Below, piece by piece: positions 45,521 through 58,128 of a stretch of DNA of 64,000 bases. Within the stretch, counting starts at the first letter, position 1; each line of letters opens with the position of its first letter. Position numbers and translations under genes: made by a program. The notes under the pieces were generated by a model, which did no database searches, had not been told where the DNA came from, and saw only the letters and a list, made by a program, of their open reading frames with translations. The stretch is from Porites lobata (Eukaryota > Cnidaria > Anthozoa > Scleractinia > Poritidae). Where the stretch lies: the NCBI GenBank assembly GCA_942486035.1, contig CALNXK010000152.1, forward strand, positions 1,267,501 through 1,331,500. The letters run 5' to 3'.

Positions 45521-48095
45521 TAACGATTATTTTGGCCGGACATTGTCTGTTGGCCGGGTGTTATTTTGAGCCCTGCAGCACAACGTCCAAGCTTGAGTAA
45601 AGCTCTACTCTTATCCCCTCCCCACCCCTCCCCCCTCCTGCCTTCCCTCCGCCTCTCAACAGGCCGCTAATGGTAGGTTCATTCAGGGCATCAAAACCTC
45701 AATTATTTTTGCATTAATTGACATATTTTGTATTTACAAGGATGTATATCTTTCCAAGTCGCTTTTGTAAAAACAACAAAAGCGACTTGGAAAGATATAT
45801 ATCATTGTAAAAAGAGTCTAGAGGCTAGTCTTGACCCAGTGGCAGGTGCAAATATGCACATATCAACTAACTGTGCACTGCCCAGTTAGTTATGTGAAGG
45901 TATCGTGAAGTCCAGTAATCGTTAGGTCATCCATCATACTAACTAATCACAAGAGCTTAGGCACTTGATATATAATGCCGTTATTGGTTGGTTATAAAGC
46001 CCCAGGGGGTTGTAGCCCTAATGGGTCATAGATATTGTGGAATATTACATTATGTATTTGCCATGATTTGCACTAGTACAGTATTTTATAGGATTTGTGA
46101 TACGCGTTTTGTAGTAATGCCTCACTGTATTAGTGAAAAATTAAGCTCGAAAACTTAACTCAAGCATGCAAGCACTCCTTACTTGACTTGAATACCTCAG
46201 AACTATTATAATTATTACTTTATTAATTTCATTTACTCTGTTTTTAAATTTCTCCCTTCACCATTTATGCGAACTTCTTTGGATCACCAATCCAGAGTTT
46301 ATAATGAGTTTATGATGAGCGCGGACGGCTGGCTACCCAACAAATACGGTGCTTCATATAATTACCACATATGAACTATTTTCTTGAATATTTACCTGGG
46401 TTTCTGTGCGGGTCCCTTGCACGAACTTTGGCAAAACTAAATCGTTGGCCAAGCAGGCTACGGACACGGTACTCTGACAGTTCTGAAACAGGAAGACAGA
46501 GTGTTAACGGGGGTTTGGAAGTCACGGGATTTCATAGATGAGGCCTTCATAATGTTTTATTTCCTTCTATATGTAAATCGCCAGAACTGTTCATGTTTAC
46601 AGACTATGTGTCAAACTCTGCAGGCCCCTTTGATATCTAATGTGGCTGCCGTTTACTCGTTTAACTCTTTTTTTCAATCGATTACTTAGGGAAGCCAGTC
46701 AATCACAGATTGAAACATCTTCTAATGTACTCTCAAACAAACCAGTACTGAAGGCCACTGAAATTGCTTAGTTCATGGCATTACTTGATCGTCGAGGGCG
46801 CATCTGAATGATCAGAGAGATAAACTTCGAATTCAGAGTAACTTTTTACCTTAAATCCTCGTATTTACGTTTTTAAGACATCTTTTTTGTTCTGTATTCT
46901 TATCGATTCATAGACACTGAGAAGTGCCGAAAGTAAACTGCGATGTGAGCATCGCATTTAAACATTTGATAAGTTCAGCGTAAAATTTTCGCTTCCAAAA
47001 TGCAAACTTACGATTTCACAAAGTTTTCCGTCCCTTTGTCTGTTCTAGCCGTTCGAAGGGTGCTATAAACTGTAATGCGATCAAATTATAAATCCTAATG
47101 CTATAGAGCGTTGACTTATCAGGGAAGGAATTTTCAGTGAAATTGAAAGTGAGATTAAATATAACCTAGTTTCGGCTGATTGACTTAACTTCCTCGGAGT
47201 ATGATCGAGGTATAAAGAGTGCTTTCTTGAATATTTAATGAGGGTTTTTACTTGTTCTCACAGTTCAAAAGAAACGAAGTACTAGCTCAAAACGGTCAAT
47301 AACTGAAACACACCTCAGACTGCACTAAAACTGCTAAATTTATAAAACCCCTTGATCTCCGTGCATATCTAACAGACCTAACAAGATCTAAACACATAAT
47401 CAAAGATAAAATTCGGTGTAAATTTTTGCTTCAAATGTACTTACGTTTTTAACACCTTTCAGTCGGTCGTCCTACCGTCTGTAATCGAGGCGTGGTCAGA
47501 TGATTAGAGAGGTGCGAAAGTAAAGTGCGATAACATCAAATCTCTGAAGCTGTACTGCTATGGCGTTGACTAATCAAGGAACTTTCGGGGAAACTGAAAG
47601 TGACATTAAATGTGCTATCGACTGATTATGACCTTGCTACGGCTGACTAACTTGACCTCCTCTGACTGAGTCTAGGGGAGGAACGTACTTTCTTGAATGG
47701 GTGTTTTGAAAGGTAAATGCGCGACAAAGAAAAAAAAAAGAAGAAGAAAACAACATGCTTTTAGGGCTGTTTTGTCACCTTATAAATGAGAATATTATTA
47801 CTAAAAAGAGCACATCTCTGATTATGGATACTGGCGATATTGGCAAATTTTCCCCAGTCACACCTCCCTCACTCCAGAATGAAAACAAGGAGGGCTGTTC
47901 TTAATGTCACATGATGACTATATGGACTTTAGAACAATTAACACATGATCTACAACCAAGTAAATTTACTTTAGTAAACAAAGAAGCGAATTATTGCTGA
48001 CGGACGAGATAAATTTGCTATTATCCAGCCGGTGTTGCGTGGAACTTGCGTCCCATGCAAGGTAATCCGCAAACCGGAAGTTTAAAAGTTGTTGC
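45521..48095. other. Spacer between duplication copies
   Basis: Contains a 35-bp hairpin (45734-45768 and 45776-45810) and two diverged roughly 300-bp related segments (about 46910-47240 and 47410-47710, sharing GAAATTGAAAGTGA/GAAACTGAAAGTGA and ACTTTCTTGAAT-like blocks). No gene can be supported. Confidence 0.5.
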
Positions 48096-48819
48096 TTGTG
48101 GAATCTGGAATGCTGGGGTTTGGAATCCAGAATTCTAATCCGGAATCACACGAAGTTCCACCGTCAAGGGATCCAGAATGCAGTGCCTGGAATCCGGAGG
48201 CACAGCACAGATTCCAGAATCCAAGCTATTAAAGACTGTCTTGGATTAGCGTTGGGACGAAATGTTCATCCTAGTTATAATAAAGCTAAATGTCAGTTAT
48301 TTTTCTTATCCCTTTTGTTTTCGTTTTATTCTTTCTTGTTTATTTACCAACTTCTTCTTTTAACGGGCGGGGCTTAAATACTTTTTGAAAAAGTGATTTC
48401 CGAATTTTCTCAGAAAAAAAAACTGGAGCACTCGTGATGGACGAGGGACCATTGTTGCTCTAGAACAACTTACAACATGTCTGAAGCTACGAACCAATCG
48501 ATCAGTTAAATTAATTGGAATCAATTTGAACTGCATGGAAAGCTCAGCCTGCTCAGCGTAGTGACACCTTTGCCGTATCTTTGTGTGCTAATTTCCCACT
48601 GTAAACACAGCAGCCAATGAAAAAAGGAAATTTAAATAGAAAAAAAAAAACTGAATCAGCCAACGAGTTAGTGTCTCCTATTCCCCATTCCTCTCGACGA
48701 TAAGTTTCCCTGTAAGCACAGGGGATAAGATTTGAGAAGCAAGAGCTTGCCGGCCAGGACAGTTTAAACGCGACGTTTTGCCACTGGAAATGGTGTACAT
48801 AGTCCAGAAAATTTTGCAT

Positions 48820-50056
48820 GGGACCACAGGAATTGTTCCCTCCATCTCCTCCTCCCCTATTCCCATCCTTCCCAGTCTATTTAGCATTCAGTGTTGTCTG
48901 GCTAACGACTGCAATAACCAGAGTTTTGCTCCTCGGCTTTCGCCTACATTTGTTCCATCAGCTTCCACTACACTTACCATAAAGCTGATTTTAACCCTTC
49001 ACCGGAATACTTGCCTCTGTATTCTTTGCCCTGAGTGTGTCTTTATACTGAAAAGCCAGTTTAGAAAGTAAAGCATAGGCCGTTTCTCGTCTTGAGCTGG
49101 GCAGAAAAAACGAAAGCAGTCACAGCTGGCCAGTAGGTGCAAAATTGATTTCTATTTTCTGACAGATAGTTTCAATCTGATAAAAACGTAGAAAGCTTCA
49201 AAGGCGCTTAGTATGTCACGAGGACATTACTGTTTTAGGTCAATTATGAGCTAAAGTCATTCACAAAATGGTGATGGAGTCTGATTTAAAATCAAGTTCG
49301 TTTACTATTTCTAATTAAGACTGAATACAAGGCCCCAACGAAGAAAAATATGTAACAACCACATATTGACTGGTAGGGTAGATATTGCAGTTTTTAACGA
49401 TACGGCTCTTTCGAGAGCTTCATAATGGAGTTAGCAACCGGCAGAAAGGTCACCTTTCGTGCCAGCCGTCGATCGACTGTCAGGGGAGCCGCCTTTGTTA
49501 CCCCCCCAAATATGGCTGAATCGCACTTCATCATGCATGGGCCAACACACGTGCAACAGTCGTGGTTTAAAGAAGTATGCATAATTATTTCGTGGGATTA
49601 ATTAAGTATAAGAATGATTTGGAGAACTTGTTTGTGAGTAGTATTAAAAAAGCGTTATGTTCACTTTTCCCCCTCCCCAACTCTTGAATCCCGGCACACA
49701 TGATTTTAGTACACATATTCAAGAAAACCGCAACGTTTCAAAGAACATGTAGGTCCATGCGATCCATGCATATTTATCGAGATATAGTTTTGTGGTAGAG
49801 TCGTTTGTTTAACTCCGAAATTTAAGAGACTACTCATAATCTAGTTTTTTGTGTTTTTTGTTTTTCCGGTTGCAATGTTTGAAAACGCTGGAACGTACAA
49901 CGTTGTGATTTTTGAACGTTTCCTCGTTGATTCCCTCAAGGATCTTTTCTAGCCCCACTGTTGTTCATTATCAGTCTTCCCTGGTATCAATTAGCTCGAG
50001 ACCAAGAATGTATGCCGACGATACCAAGTCCAAAAACATTCACCGATTTAGTTTTC
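48820..50056. other. Non-coding flank 3' of the intact GPCR
   Basis: Up to about 49490 it aligns with copy A; about 49500-50056 is the part deleted in A. Contains no recognised gene; it may include the receptor 3' UTR. Confidence 0.5.
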
Positions 50057-50926
50057 TCAAACTGCTGTACTTGCAGTGGAACGAGGTCTTGGGATCACAT
50101 GCTTCCTGTACGTTTTCTGGAGTTCTTTTCGAATGTCTCGTTTGAAGAGAGCGTACGCGATCGGATTTGCAGCACAGTTTACGGGTATAAGGAAACTAAT
50201 AACTTCCACAACTTTTTCTGATGGATCGGAAGAAAAAACTAGAAAACCAACAACACTGTACAGTTCAACGGAGTAGCAGGCAAGAAAAATTACGACTACA
50301 ATAACGATTACTGTGGCTGCGGCATAGTCTTTTGTTCTTTGGCGATTAGGCTCATTATATTGTAACTGGGAGTTAAGAAGAGCATTTTTACGCCAATGTC
50401 TTCTTGCAGTTATTATGATTTGTGTCGTAGTTATAAGCAAAAACAGACAGGGAAGAATCTCGAAGAAAATCATCTTGGTTGATACGAGAGCTTTGCTTTC
50501 TAAGTTGCACTTTCCCAGGCGGGTGCATAAAGCTGGAATATAGTCGAGAATTAATGGTATGAGCCACGCAAGAGCTATAATGATTGTGGCTCGACGAGAA
50601 GTCATTAATGCTACGTATCTCAGGGGTTTCATGATAGCTATGTAACGATCAGTCGTCATAGCACATAAATTCGTTATTGATGAATTAATCGCCAGTACAG
50701 CTATATCTTGAGCTATTTCTTTCTTGCAAAGGGAACTTTCTCCACACAGAAAATTGGTGGGAAAATAGATGAAACCAACAGCAAAGTCAGCCAAAGCCAG
50801 GGACGTTATAAACCAGTTAGGCCGTGTGTGTAATCGTGGCCGGGAAACAATTAAAAACACAACCAGGGCATTTCCAAAGACTGCAACAACGCTTGGAAAC
50901 CAACCAAGGATGTAGAACCATGACAT
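50057..50926 (-). CDS. Rhodopsin-family (class A) GPCR, intact, intronless
   Basis: 289 residues from the ATG at 50926; an in-frame TGA lies 7 codons upstream (CTG TGA GCA), supporting this start. Seven hydrophobic segments are visible. Class A landmarks: N19 in GNALVV (TM1), D47 in LALADF (TM2), C67 at the TM3 edge with C134/C140 in the second extracellular loop, D93-R94-Y95, W121 (TM4), P159 (TM5) and N254-P-I-A-Y258 (TM7). TM6 is unusual: the expected CWxP is CYSVE, so both the toggle tryptophan and the kink proline are missing. The N-terminus is only a few residues with no glycosylation site. The tail is basic (RKELQKTYRKHVIPRPR). The ligand is unknown; such small single-exon receptors are abundant in corals. 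Plasma membrane location expected. Confidence 0.9.
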   Translation of the reverse strand: MSWFYILGWFPSVVAVFGNALVVFLIVSRPRLHTRPNWFITSLALADFAVGFIYFPTNFLCGESSLCKKEIAQDIAVLAINSSITNLCAMTTDRYIAIMKPLRYVALMTSRRATIIIALAWLIPLILDYIPALCTRLGKCNLESKALVSTKMIFFEILPCLFLLITTTQIIITARRHWRKNALLNSQLQYNEPNRQRTKDYAAATVIVIVVVIFLACYSVELYSVVGFLVFSSDPSEKVVEVISFLIPVNCAANPIAYALFKRDIRKELQKTYRKHVIPRPRSTASTAV

Positions 50927-51394
50927 CGTACTCAGTAAAGATGCTCACAGCTGTCTTTTGACAGTTAATTTGAAATCGACGCATGAGAATTGTGGATTTC
51001 TCGAACGTGATGGTGAGGTGGTCAGCTGAATCCTTAATTCAAATTAAGTGGAAACTGAAAAAAAAAAAAAAGAAACCCATTAACCGCCTTCAATTTATGT
51101 AGATATAGAACTAATCGCTTGCACTATAAAAAACATAACATCTGCTTCTATGCAATTTATTCTCACAAACTTGAATGTTACAGGTTGCTCAACGGGTGTT
51201 GGTGAGTTTAATTAGAGAGCTTCGTTTGGCCCCCCAGAGGCAGTTTTCAAGAGTCAAATCTATAATAATCAAAGAAAACCATCTGTAATATTCTGCTTGG
51301 GTTGAACTGTCAAATGCCGCTCTTAAATTACTTGTGTCAAAAATTGTTTATTTGATAGATGCTTTTGCTTTATTTTTCATCCCCGGAAAGTAAC
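50927..51394. other. GPCR upstream region
   Basis: Aligns with 5195-5920 of copy A apart from a roughly 275-bp segment missing here. AAAAGACAG about 35 bases upstream of the ATG could be a splice acceptor for a 5' UTR exon. Confidence 0.4.
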
Positions 51395-51557
51395 ATCTAC
51401 CCTGGGTACCAGAGGTTTTTTTCTCACGTGTGACGGGGAGCTTCGTTTCGTCAGCCGTAGGCCGAAGACACGAGCGGCGAAGCTTTTCGCGCCGGTCACT
51501 TTTTAAGACTTGACCGAAACCGGAAACCGCGCATGAAAAGCCCCTGGCACCCAGGAT
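51395..51557. mobile_element. MITE with empty site in copy A
   Basis: Starts ATCTACCCTGGGTACCAGAGG and ends CCCCTGGCACCCAGGAT, an inverted repeat. AAGTAAC flanks both sides (51388-51394, 51558-51564). Copy A has the uninterrupted site at about 5923-5935, so the insertion followed duplication. Confidence 0.8.
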
Positions 51558-51564
51558 AAGTAAC

Positions 51565-53560
51565 TTGCGGATACACAAAAAGGATGTCAGAAAACTATTA
51601 TTAAAATGACAAACACTTCCCTGTTACTTTCTTAATACCTTTTTGCGCGGCTATTGCACTAACAAACTTGGCTTTTTTAGGATGTAAAATGTAATTAATA
51701 TTAATATTTAATAGTACACGCTCATTTTTACACAAACAGAGGCTTAAAAAAGTTATTTTATATAAAACTATAGTCAGTTGTATTTTGTTTTAAGGCTGAA
51801 TAATTATTACAGCTGATCAGAATAGAACTCGCCGTTCAAGCACACCGGCGTGGACAGAAACGGGTATAAAAGTTTTGCTTTCAAATTTATTTCTTGTCGT
51901 AAGTTTATCACATATTAAGGTTTTCTAAATTAAGGCTGAAAACTTTTATCTTGTCAATCTTCTAACTGGCATATGTTCGTTAAGATATATAGTTTCTCCC
52001 TGAAAGTATTGATGATAATTATTCAGAGACATTAATTTTTGCTCAGGTCAGTAGATGAGGCCATTTTAATAAAAAGGTGTCGATAATTATAGCCTCTTAA
52101 GTATATATCTGAGCAGATTCAAGCGTTTGCCCTTAAAAAGAACTTTTCCTTTTTTTCCGAAAGGCATGATTTCGTAAAACGCTTTTTTCGCTGCTTCATA
52201 TTCTTATTTGTTATTCATGTTTCAATGGCATCGTCCGTAGTGTAGAAATATCAACTCCATCTGAGAAGGGTCGGCATATCTGGATGTCAGAGTCATGTTT
52301 TTAAATATTTAAATAAAAAAAACGACCACGTCGCTTTCTTTTAATGAAAGATACATGTAAATTAAAAGTAAAATAATGTCAGTAATTAGTTCCTGCCTCT
52401 GCACACACGCAACGAAAATTGAAACGCAAAGAGGCACACACCTTCCTTAACACAAATGGAAACGCAAGGCCAAGCGCTCTTGCATTTACGCATTGGTTTG
52501 CCCTTCACACGTGTAAACTGGGACAATGCAAACGCAAGGTAAAAACTGCATGAACGTCCTTTGCGTTTGCACCTGTGAACCAGGCGTATACAAGTTTTGA
52601 GAAGCCATCTTACAGTCACAAATCCTAACGGTGAAATCATGTAATGATGGAACTACAGCTGGATAGTCGCGTACCTCGGTGAACATTTTTTTTTCTAGTT
52701 ATTAGTCAGTGTTAAGTAGGAAAACTCTTGCAACGACCCGTGAATACGTGCCGCGCAAAGCGCTTATTTGTCGATCGGAAGCCGTTCATTACTATTTACT
52801 TTCAGTAGGTTAGGCGCATTGGCTCCTTATGCTCTGACTTCGGGTTAACGAGAGATGTCGGATGTATCTTGGAGAAAAGGAATTTGCAGCATCGCCGCCT
52901 TTATTTGACAAACGCAGTGGATGCTACGGTAACGGTTTGATTGAAGCCGCAGAGAAACCCAAAATCCTAAAAAAGGTTTTTGACAACGCAGGTCGCGTGT
53001 TATCCTAAACAGCTGTAAAAATACGTCGCGAACATATATGGTGCTTACCCTTGTGCATACCTTTTCTTTGATCCGGTAAGTTGTCATTGCATAATCTTTC
53101 TACCAAAACTGGGTAAATTTTCTCCTTTTTTGGATGAAAATCCCACTAACACGTGGAAAAAAGTTATTTATTGGTAACATTTTGATTTGCAATGTTTAAA
53201 AATCAATCTCATTTTAAAAGTGAACTACATCGATAACATCAGCTTGATAAGGAAGAAAATGCTGGAATTCTTTCCTGAGATAAGGCATATCACGCGTATT
53301 TTAGATTGTGTTGATTTATATTTTGGCTCTCTCTTGGCTGTTTATACCTGATAAGGACTGGTTAAAACATAAGTCTGTCGATGTCAAGTGTTAATCCCTG
53401 TTTGGTAACGCCGCCAGTGGATTGTTCGACGCCATGTTGTGCAAAACGTCATTTTTTTGTCCTTATATGTGTTTTATTTGTTTAATTAATATTTAATTAT
53501 TTGTTTGCTTATTTTTACCAGTTTTGAAATTAAAACAACTACAATGATTAAAACAACTAC
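51565..53560. other. Non-coding duplicated DNA
   Basis: Counterpart of 5940-8360 with many small differences and indels. No shared open frame is conserved, arguing against a gene here. Confidence 0.55.
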
Positions 53561-53596
53561 AATGATAATAATAATAATAATAATAATGATAATAAA
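53561..53596. repeat. (AAT)n microsatellite
   Basis: Tandem AAT units with GAT interruptions, corresponding to the array at 8356-8420. Confidence 0.9.
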
Positions 53597-53851
53597 TCAC
53601 ATCAGATGCGGGCCATGCAAACTTTCCTTATAAGACCATCAGGTGATAGAAATCGCACGATTTTAATCGAATCTTGAACATACAAAAATTACCTGCATGT
53701 ATTTCATATATATCACGACACTGATTTAAGTGTACAATGATTGACAGTGAAGTGTTCAGATATTATTGAGCCAAACCGTCTAATCATAATAAACGTACAC
53801 TTTCTGATATCTTCGGACAGTGCCAATCAAACGCCTACGCCATATTGTTAA

Positions 53852-53897
<46 letters not shown>

Positions 53898-53900
53898 TAA
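53852..53900. repeat. (AAT)n microsatellite
   Basis: About 15 AAT units; copy A near 9395 lacks this expansion. Confidence 0.9.
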
Positions 53901-54636
53901 ATGAAAAGTATTTATACCAACCAAATCAACTGACATATGTGTCTTAAGAAAAGGTGCATCTCTGAGGGAAGTACTTTACAATATGTCTTTACAAAACGCT
54001 GGAAGACACTTGAGAAAAAAAGTCATTTTAAAGGAACGATAGTCAACTGAAATATAGACTTCATGCAAAAATTATAGGGCACAGCAAGTTTACTCGGCGT
54101 CAAGCAATCTTGACGTATGGCTACTTTATGTGCCGAATACGAAGTACTTTCATTCATTTATGGGTGAAACATACAGTGATGAAATAATTAAGTAGATTGG
54201 GGAATCGATCAACTTCCTTGCCAGAATCAAACTGCTTGGTTAAGTCACGAAAATTCTTAAAATAAAAAATGAAAGATAAATTAACTACAAATCTATAAAG
54301 CAGAGAGTTTTTACCCGTTTATGTGCAGATATCTAAAGCAAAAAAGCTAAGCGTGAGGGTTTGACGTTTGTTTATATTTGACTTACTACATGGTCATTCA
54401 GGACCATAATGACTATAAGCTGCCATAAGGGCACCCGCTAGTGCACGCGCCAAATAGAGAAATGTACATCAGCTTACAAGCTGGCTGTTATACCAGGCCG
54501 ATATTTTAATAACCTGAATAAATAACTTACTTGACTTTCTGCTCCATCTCATTTATCCAAATGTTCAGAATGATAACTGGAGGGAAACCTGTCTTTGATC
54601 ACAGCCGCAGTTATGTATAATGCATGTTTATCGACA

Positions 54637-54715
54637 ACCTCGTTCCCAGGGTTCTCTCCTGCCCGTACCTACGGAGCGAGAGATGGGTAGGAGAGAGAAA
54701 CTGGGAACGAGGTTG
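54637..54715. mobile_element. Very short foldback MITE with 11-bp direct repeats
   Basis: ACCTCGTTCCCAG..TCTCTCCT at the left mirrors AGGAGAGAGAAACTGGGAACGAGGT at the right. GTTTATCGACA flanks both sides (54626-54636, 54716-54726). Copy A lacks the insert (near 10125-10135), so it post-dates the duplication. Confidence 0.8.
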
Positions 54716-54767
54716 GTTTATCGACAAAGCAATTTATACATTTTCCTTGAATTGATTACAAAGTAAT

Positions 54768-55564
54768 CAAGAGAGGATAAAGGGGACAGAGAAGGTATCC
54801 CCCCATACACACCCTATTCCATAGGTAGTTCGTCTCGAGTTATTTTTAGAATCGGGATAAAGTTACCTCGCGCGCTGCGTGGATGTTTCGTGCAGGTTTC
54901 GCACCACTAAACGCCGTGCAAAACATGTCGGGCGAAAGGCAATGAAAGCGTAAACAGATCGACAGCATTCCTGAATATTGAAGCGAAATGAGTCGGCGCT
55001 TACCTGGGAAAAGGGAATCGCTAGATTCTTTGACAACCCGTGAAATCAGTTTAACTCGAAGTTGTCGTAACCTCAGTGCTTTAATAAAATGAGAAATTTC
55101 GCCGGTCTATCGAAACCGTTCGTTTGTAGAAAGCAAGTAGGACGACAAGTGTTATTTTTGTTGAATAATAAAAGACTAATAAAAGAATAAATATCAAACC
55201 AGAAATTGCTCTCTCCAAACTGTAAATTATAAATGATCCTGAGAGAATATTCAGTGTGTTAAGGATTTCCTTGCAGTACTGTTAGCTCTATACAAGAGAG
55301 CAAGGACGATTCTTTTTTAATTTCCGTTTCGCTGACACAGCTTTAGCAGAAATCGAATAGCAATATCGCTCTCCGCGTCCGCAATTCGTGAAGGACGCGT
55401 GGCTCTGAGCTTCGGTCATCCACGCGGAACACATTCGCGCTATGTGATTGGCTGTTGTCTAATCCCCCTTGGGATCTGTGGTCTTAAAAATAACTCGAGA
55501 CGAATTACCTATGGAATAGGGTGTGTATGGGCGATGCCTTCTCTGTCCCCTTTATCCTCTCTTG
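54768..55564. mobile_element. 797-bp TIR element with 8-bp target duplication (hAT-like, non-autonomous)
   Basis: TIRs of about 85 bp start CAAGAGAGGATAAAGGGGAC and are nearly identical in inverted orientation at the right end. AAAGTAAT flanks both sides (54760-54767, 55565-55572). Copy A has the single site AAAGTAAC followed by the same GCAATACAG sequence near 10174. An 8-bp duplication with CA..TG ends suggests hAT, but other superfamilies also make 8-bp duplications. No transposase frame. Confidence 0.8.
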
Positions 55565-55572
55565 AAAGTAAT

Positions 55573-57084
55573 GCAATACAGGATGCGCGAAAACAAAAGC
55601 ACAGGAGGAGCGCGTACCGTGCACCCACCCGGCAACGGCATAACGCTTGTTATACAAAATATTTTCTTGAAGTCCGCAATTTTTAAAATTACAAGGGGTA
55701 GGTAGGGATGTGCTTTATAAGACCACAAAGCTCCCTTTCTGACGTCAGTGTCACGCAAGTCAACTACACGCCGCCAGATTGTCGTCACGAGAGGAGCGTT
55801 GCGAGATGATTTTCACCAGGGCGGATAAAGGTTGGGTGGTGAGACGAGCTCGTCCGAGCAAGAAGGTGTGATGCAGTGGACTGGGACATGGATGAGATTT
55901 TCCTTCGTGTTTTACGTAGTTGTTTTTGTTTTGGAATAATATCGACATTGGTGAGTAGTAGAACGAAAATAATAATTCAGTGATATAGTCATGGAAGTAA
56001 TAAGAGAAACCCTTTGAAAGAGATGTTTCTCTACTCCAACTAAACCTTCCGAAAAAAATAGCTGCATTTGCCTCTCGGAGACAACGTACCAGCACAAAGG
56101 AACGAGGAAGAAGTGCAAGAAAACAGATCAAGCCGCCATAATTCAGTGACAGCGGCAGTGTCTAATGGACAAACTGCATCGCAAGCCCTGACCGAACTCG
56201 AAAACAAGCAATATAATGCTGTTTTACTTCCAACCTGCCTTTCAGCCGGCCCTCGCATCCTCTAAACCATTTGTAAAATCCGTCTGCGAATTAGTGCAGG
56301 GGAGCAAGAAAACACCTGTTGTTCAAATTAACATCAAACAATTCGTTTAAAACTGAGGTCAGTATAAACCACACGTAAGCATATGAAGTGCTGATTACCG
56401 ACGGACAAGGTCCAAGGGGAAGCAGCAGTTTGCCGATGTCCGTGCAGTTGCTTAACCTCTCTATTTTAACCCGCAGTTATGGCCATTTACATGAGGTCAT
56501 TTCAATTTGAGAGGCTCAGTTAATTTTTCAGAACTTGCTATTCCAATTTATGGTAGCAATTTTGAGTTAAAACGTTTCCAGGACACTTGATGGAAGTTTT
56601 ATCCTGTGTCAGTCAAGACTGTCCTAGGTAGAGAGATCAAAGCAGAATTCCTTATCTAGTAGATCGGATATAGAATATAGGATCGGGAACCAGAGAAAAC
56701 ACAAAAAAAGATGAGATAGTAGGTGGCCCAGGTTATCCGGACCTTGAGATAAGGTGTAGGGGGGAGGGGTTAGAGAGTCTGCCTGTCCCTGGAGCCCTTT
56801 TGTTGATCTGAAAATAAGGGGGTGGGTCTCCCAGGCCTCTCTCCTAGTTTCGCCACTGAAAAGCGTTTTATTTTTTTCACTGGCAAAGTTGATCAAAGTC
56901 AAAATCCAACTTAATAATTTCGTTCTGTAAAATGCTGAAAAACATACATACCGTATGAAAGTACTGCCAAAGATGTTTTATTTGAATGATAACACCACAG
57001 AATTCTTTTTACAGACTCAAACAGTAGAAACCAAAACTTGACCCTTATGACCTCTAATCTCTTTTGTATTTTACATTCTATTAG
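55573..57084. other. Non-coding DNA upstream of and within the methyltransferase remnant
   Basis: 55573-55800 matches 10175-10440 of A, 55800-56214 is B-only, and 56214 onward matches A from 33380. Earlier methyltransferase exons are not present in B. Confidence 0.5.
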
Positions 57085-57246
57085 GGGGGTCTTCCTTTCT
57101 TTGATATCAGAGAGCAGTGTATGGAGGAATGGGAAAATAAACTGAAGGAGATGGAAATGGAAGGAATTTGGGAAACTGTTACAAAAGGAAAATTGCCAGT
57201 GGACGACGATGATAAGACAAACGCGTTTGTGTTTAAACTCCCGTGA
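57085..57246 (+). pseudogene. METTL27-like last exon remnant (copy B)
   Basis: Counterpart of 34672-34832, with the same acceptor and stop. The leading G run has one base more than in A, which shifts the frame relative to the old exon phase. After it the reading EQCMEEWENKLKEMEMEGIWETV is well kept. Earlier exons are missing from the window, so it cannot encode a methyltransferase. Confidence 0.75.
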
Positions 57247-58127
57247 AAAATATTGACAACAGAGCTTTAAAATGTAAGTAAACATACTTGTAACTGGAGT
57301 TTTATGTATTAGATACGCATTGTTATTTTCAAGGGCGTTAAATCAGGTTGTATATGGTTGTAGATGTAATGGTGAGGTTTGAGCCCTGTGAATACACGAG
57401 AAAGATGATTTTTCGGTCAGTGACACAGTCCTGTCTGTCACTTAATGAAAAATAATCTTTCTTGAGATGGTATTTGTTTACTTTGATATTTACAAGTTCA
57501 TTTTTGTTTTCAACGTTGAAAAAAGCCAACAGACTACAAAGAATCTATTTAGTAATATATAAGTTGTTTGTCGGCGTCATCATCGCCATCTTCATCATCA
57601 GCATCAGCATCATCATCATCACAATCTGTGAGTTTGGCGTTTTATACGGCACTTTTTGCCTTATCAAGTGTTATATTTTTTACCTAGACACTGCTTGTGA
57701 AAATAAATCTGACCAGCGGAAAATTCCTATGAAGTACTAAAAATTATTACCCTGACTCTGAGAGTGTTAAGTTGGGCTGTGATACAGTTGTCTAGGCTTT
57801 TTAAATGCATAATAATTTTGACAATCTTTCCAGATGATATAGTCCTTGATAAAGCCTTAAACTGCTCCACTGGAAGCTTCCGCAATTCCATAGGGATCAG
57901 TTCCCATCATTAAAATTTTTCTAAAGAGATGTCTGATTTATCCAGTCTGATAAACCTCTGAGGTAAATCTTAGACGCACAGGAGTCCATCCTGTGATTTC
58001 TAGGTCTTCCCGCTGTCTATCTAAGCAAGTTCCAAAAATTCACAATAGGGACCTGTTATCAAGCCAATACCAAGCAGAAGAATATGGTATACAGGAGACT
58101 GATTAGGGGCCTTAAGCAACTGGAAGG
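57247..58127. other. Non-coding duplicated DNA with B-only insert
   Basis: Matches 34840-34960 and 36955-37350 of copy A. The B-only insert at about 57567-57872 includes an (ATC)n tract near 57582-57622. No gene. Confidence 0.5.
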
Positions 58128-58128
58128 T

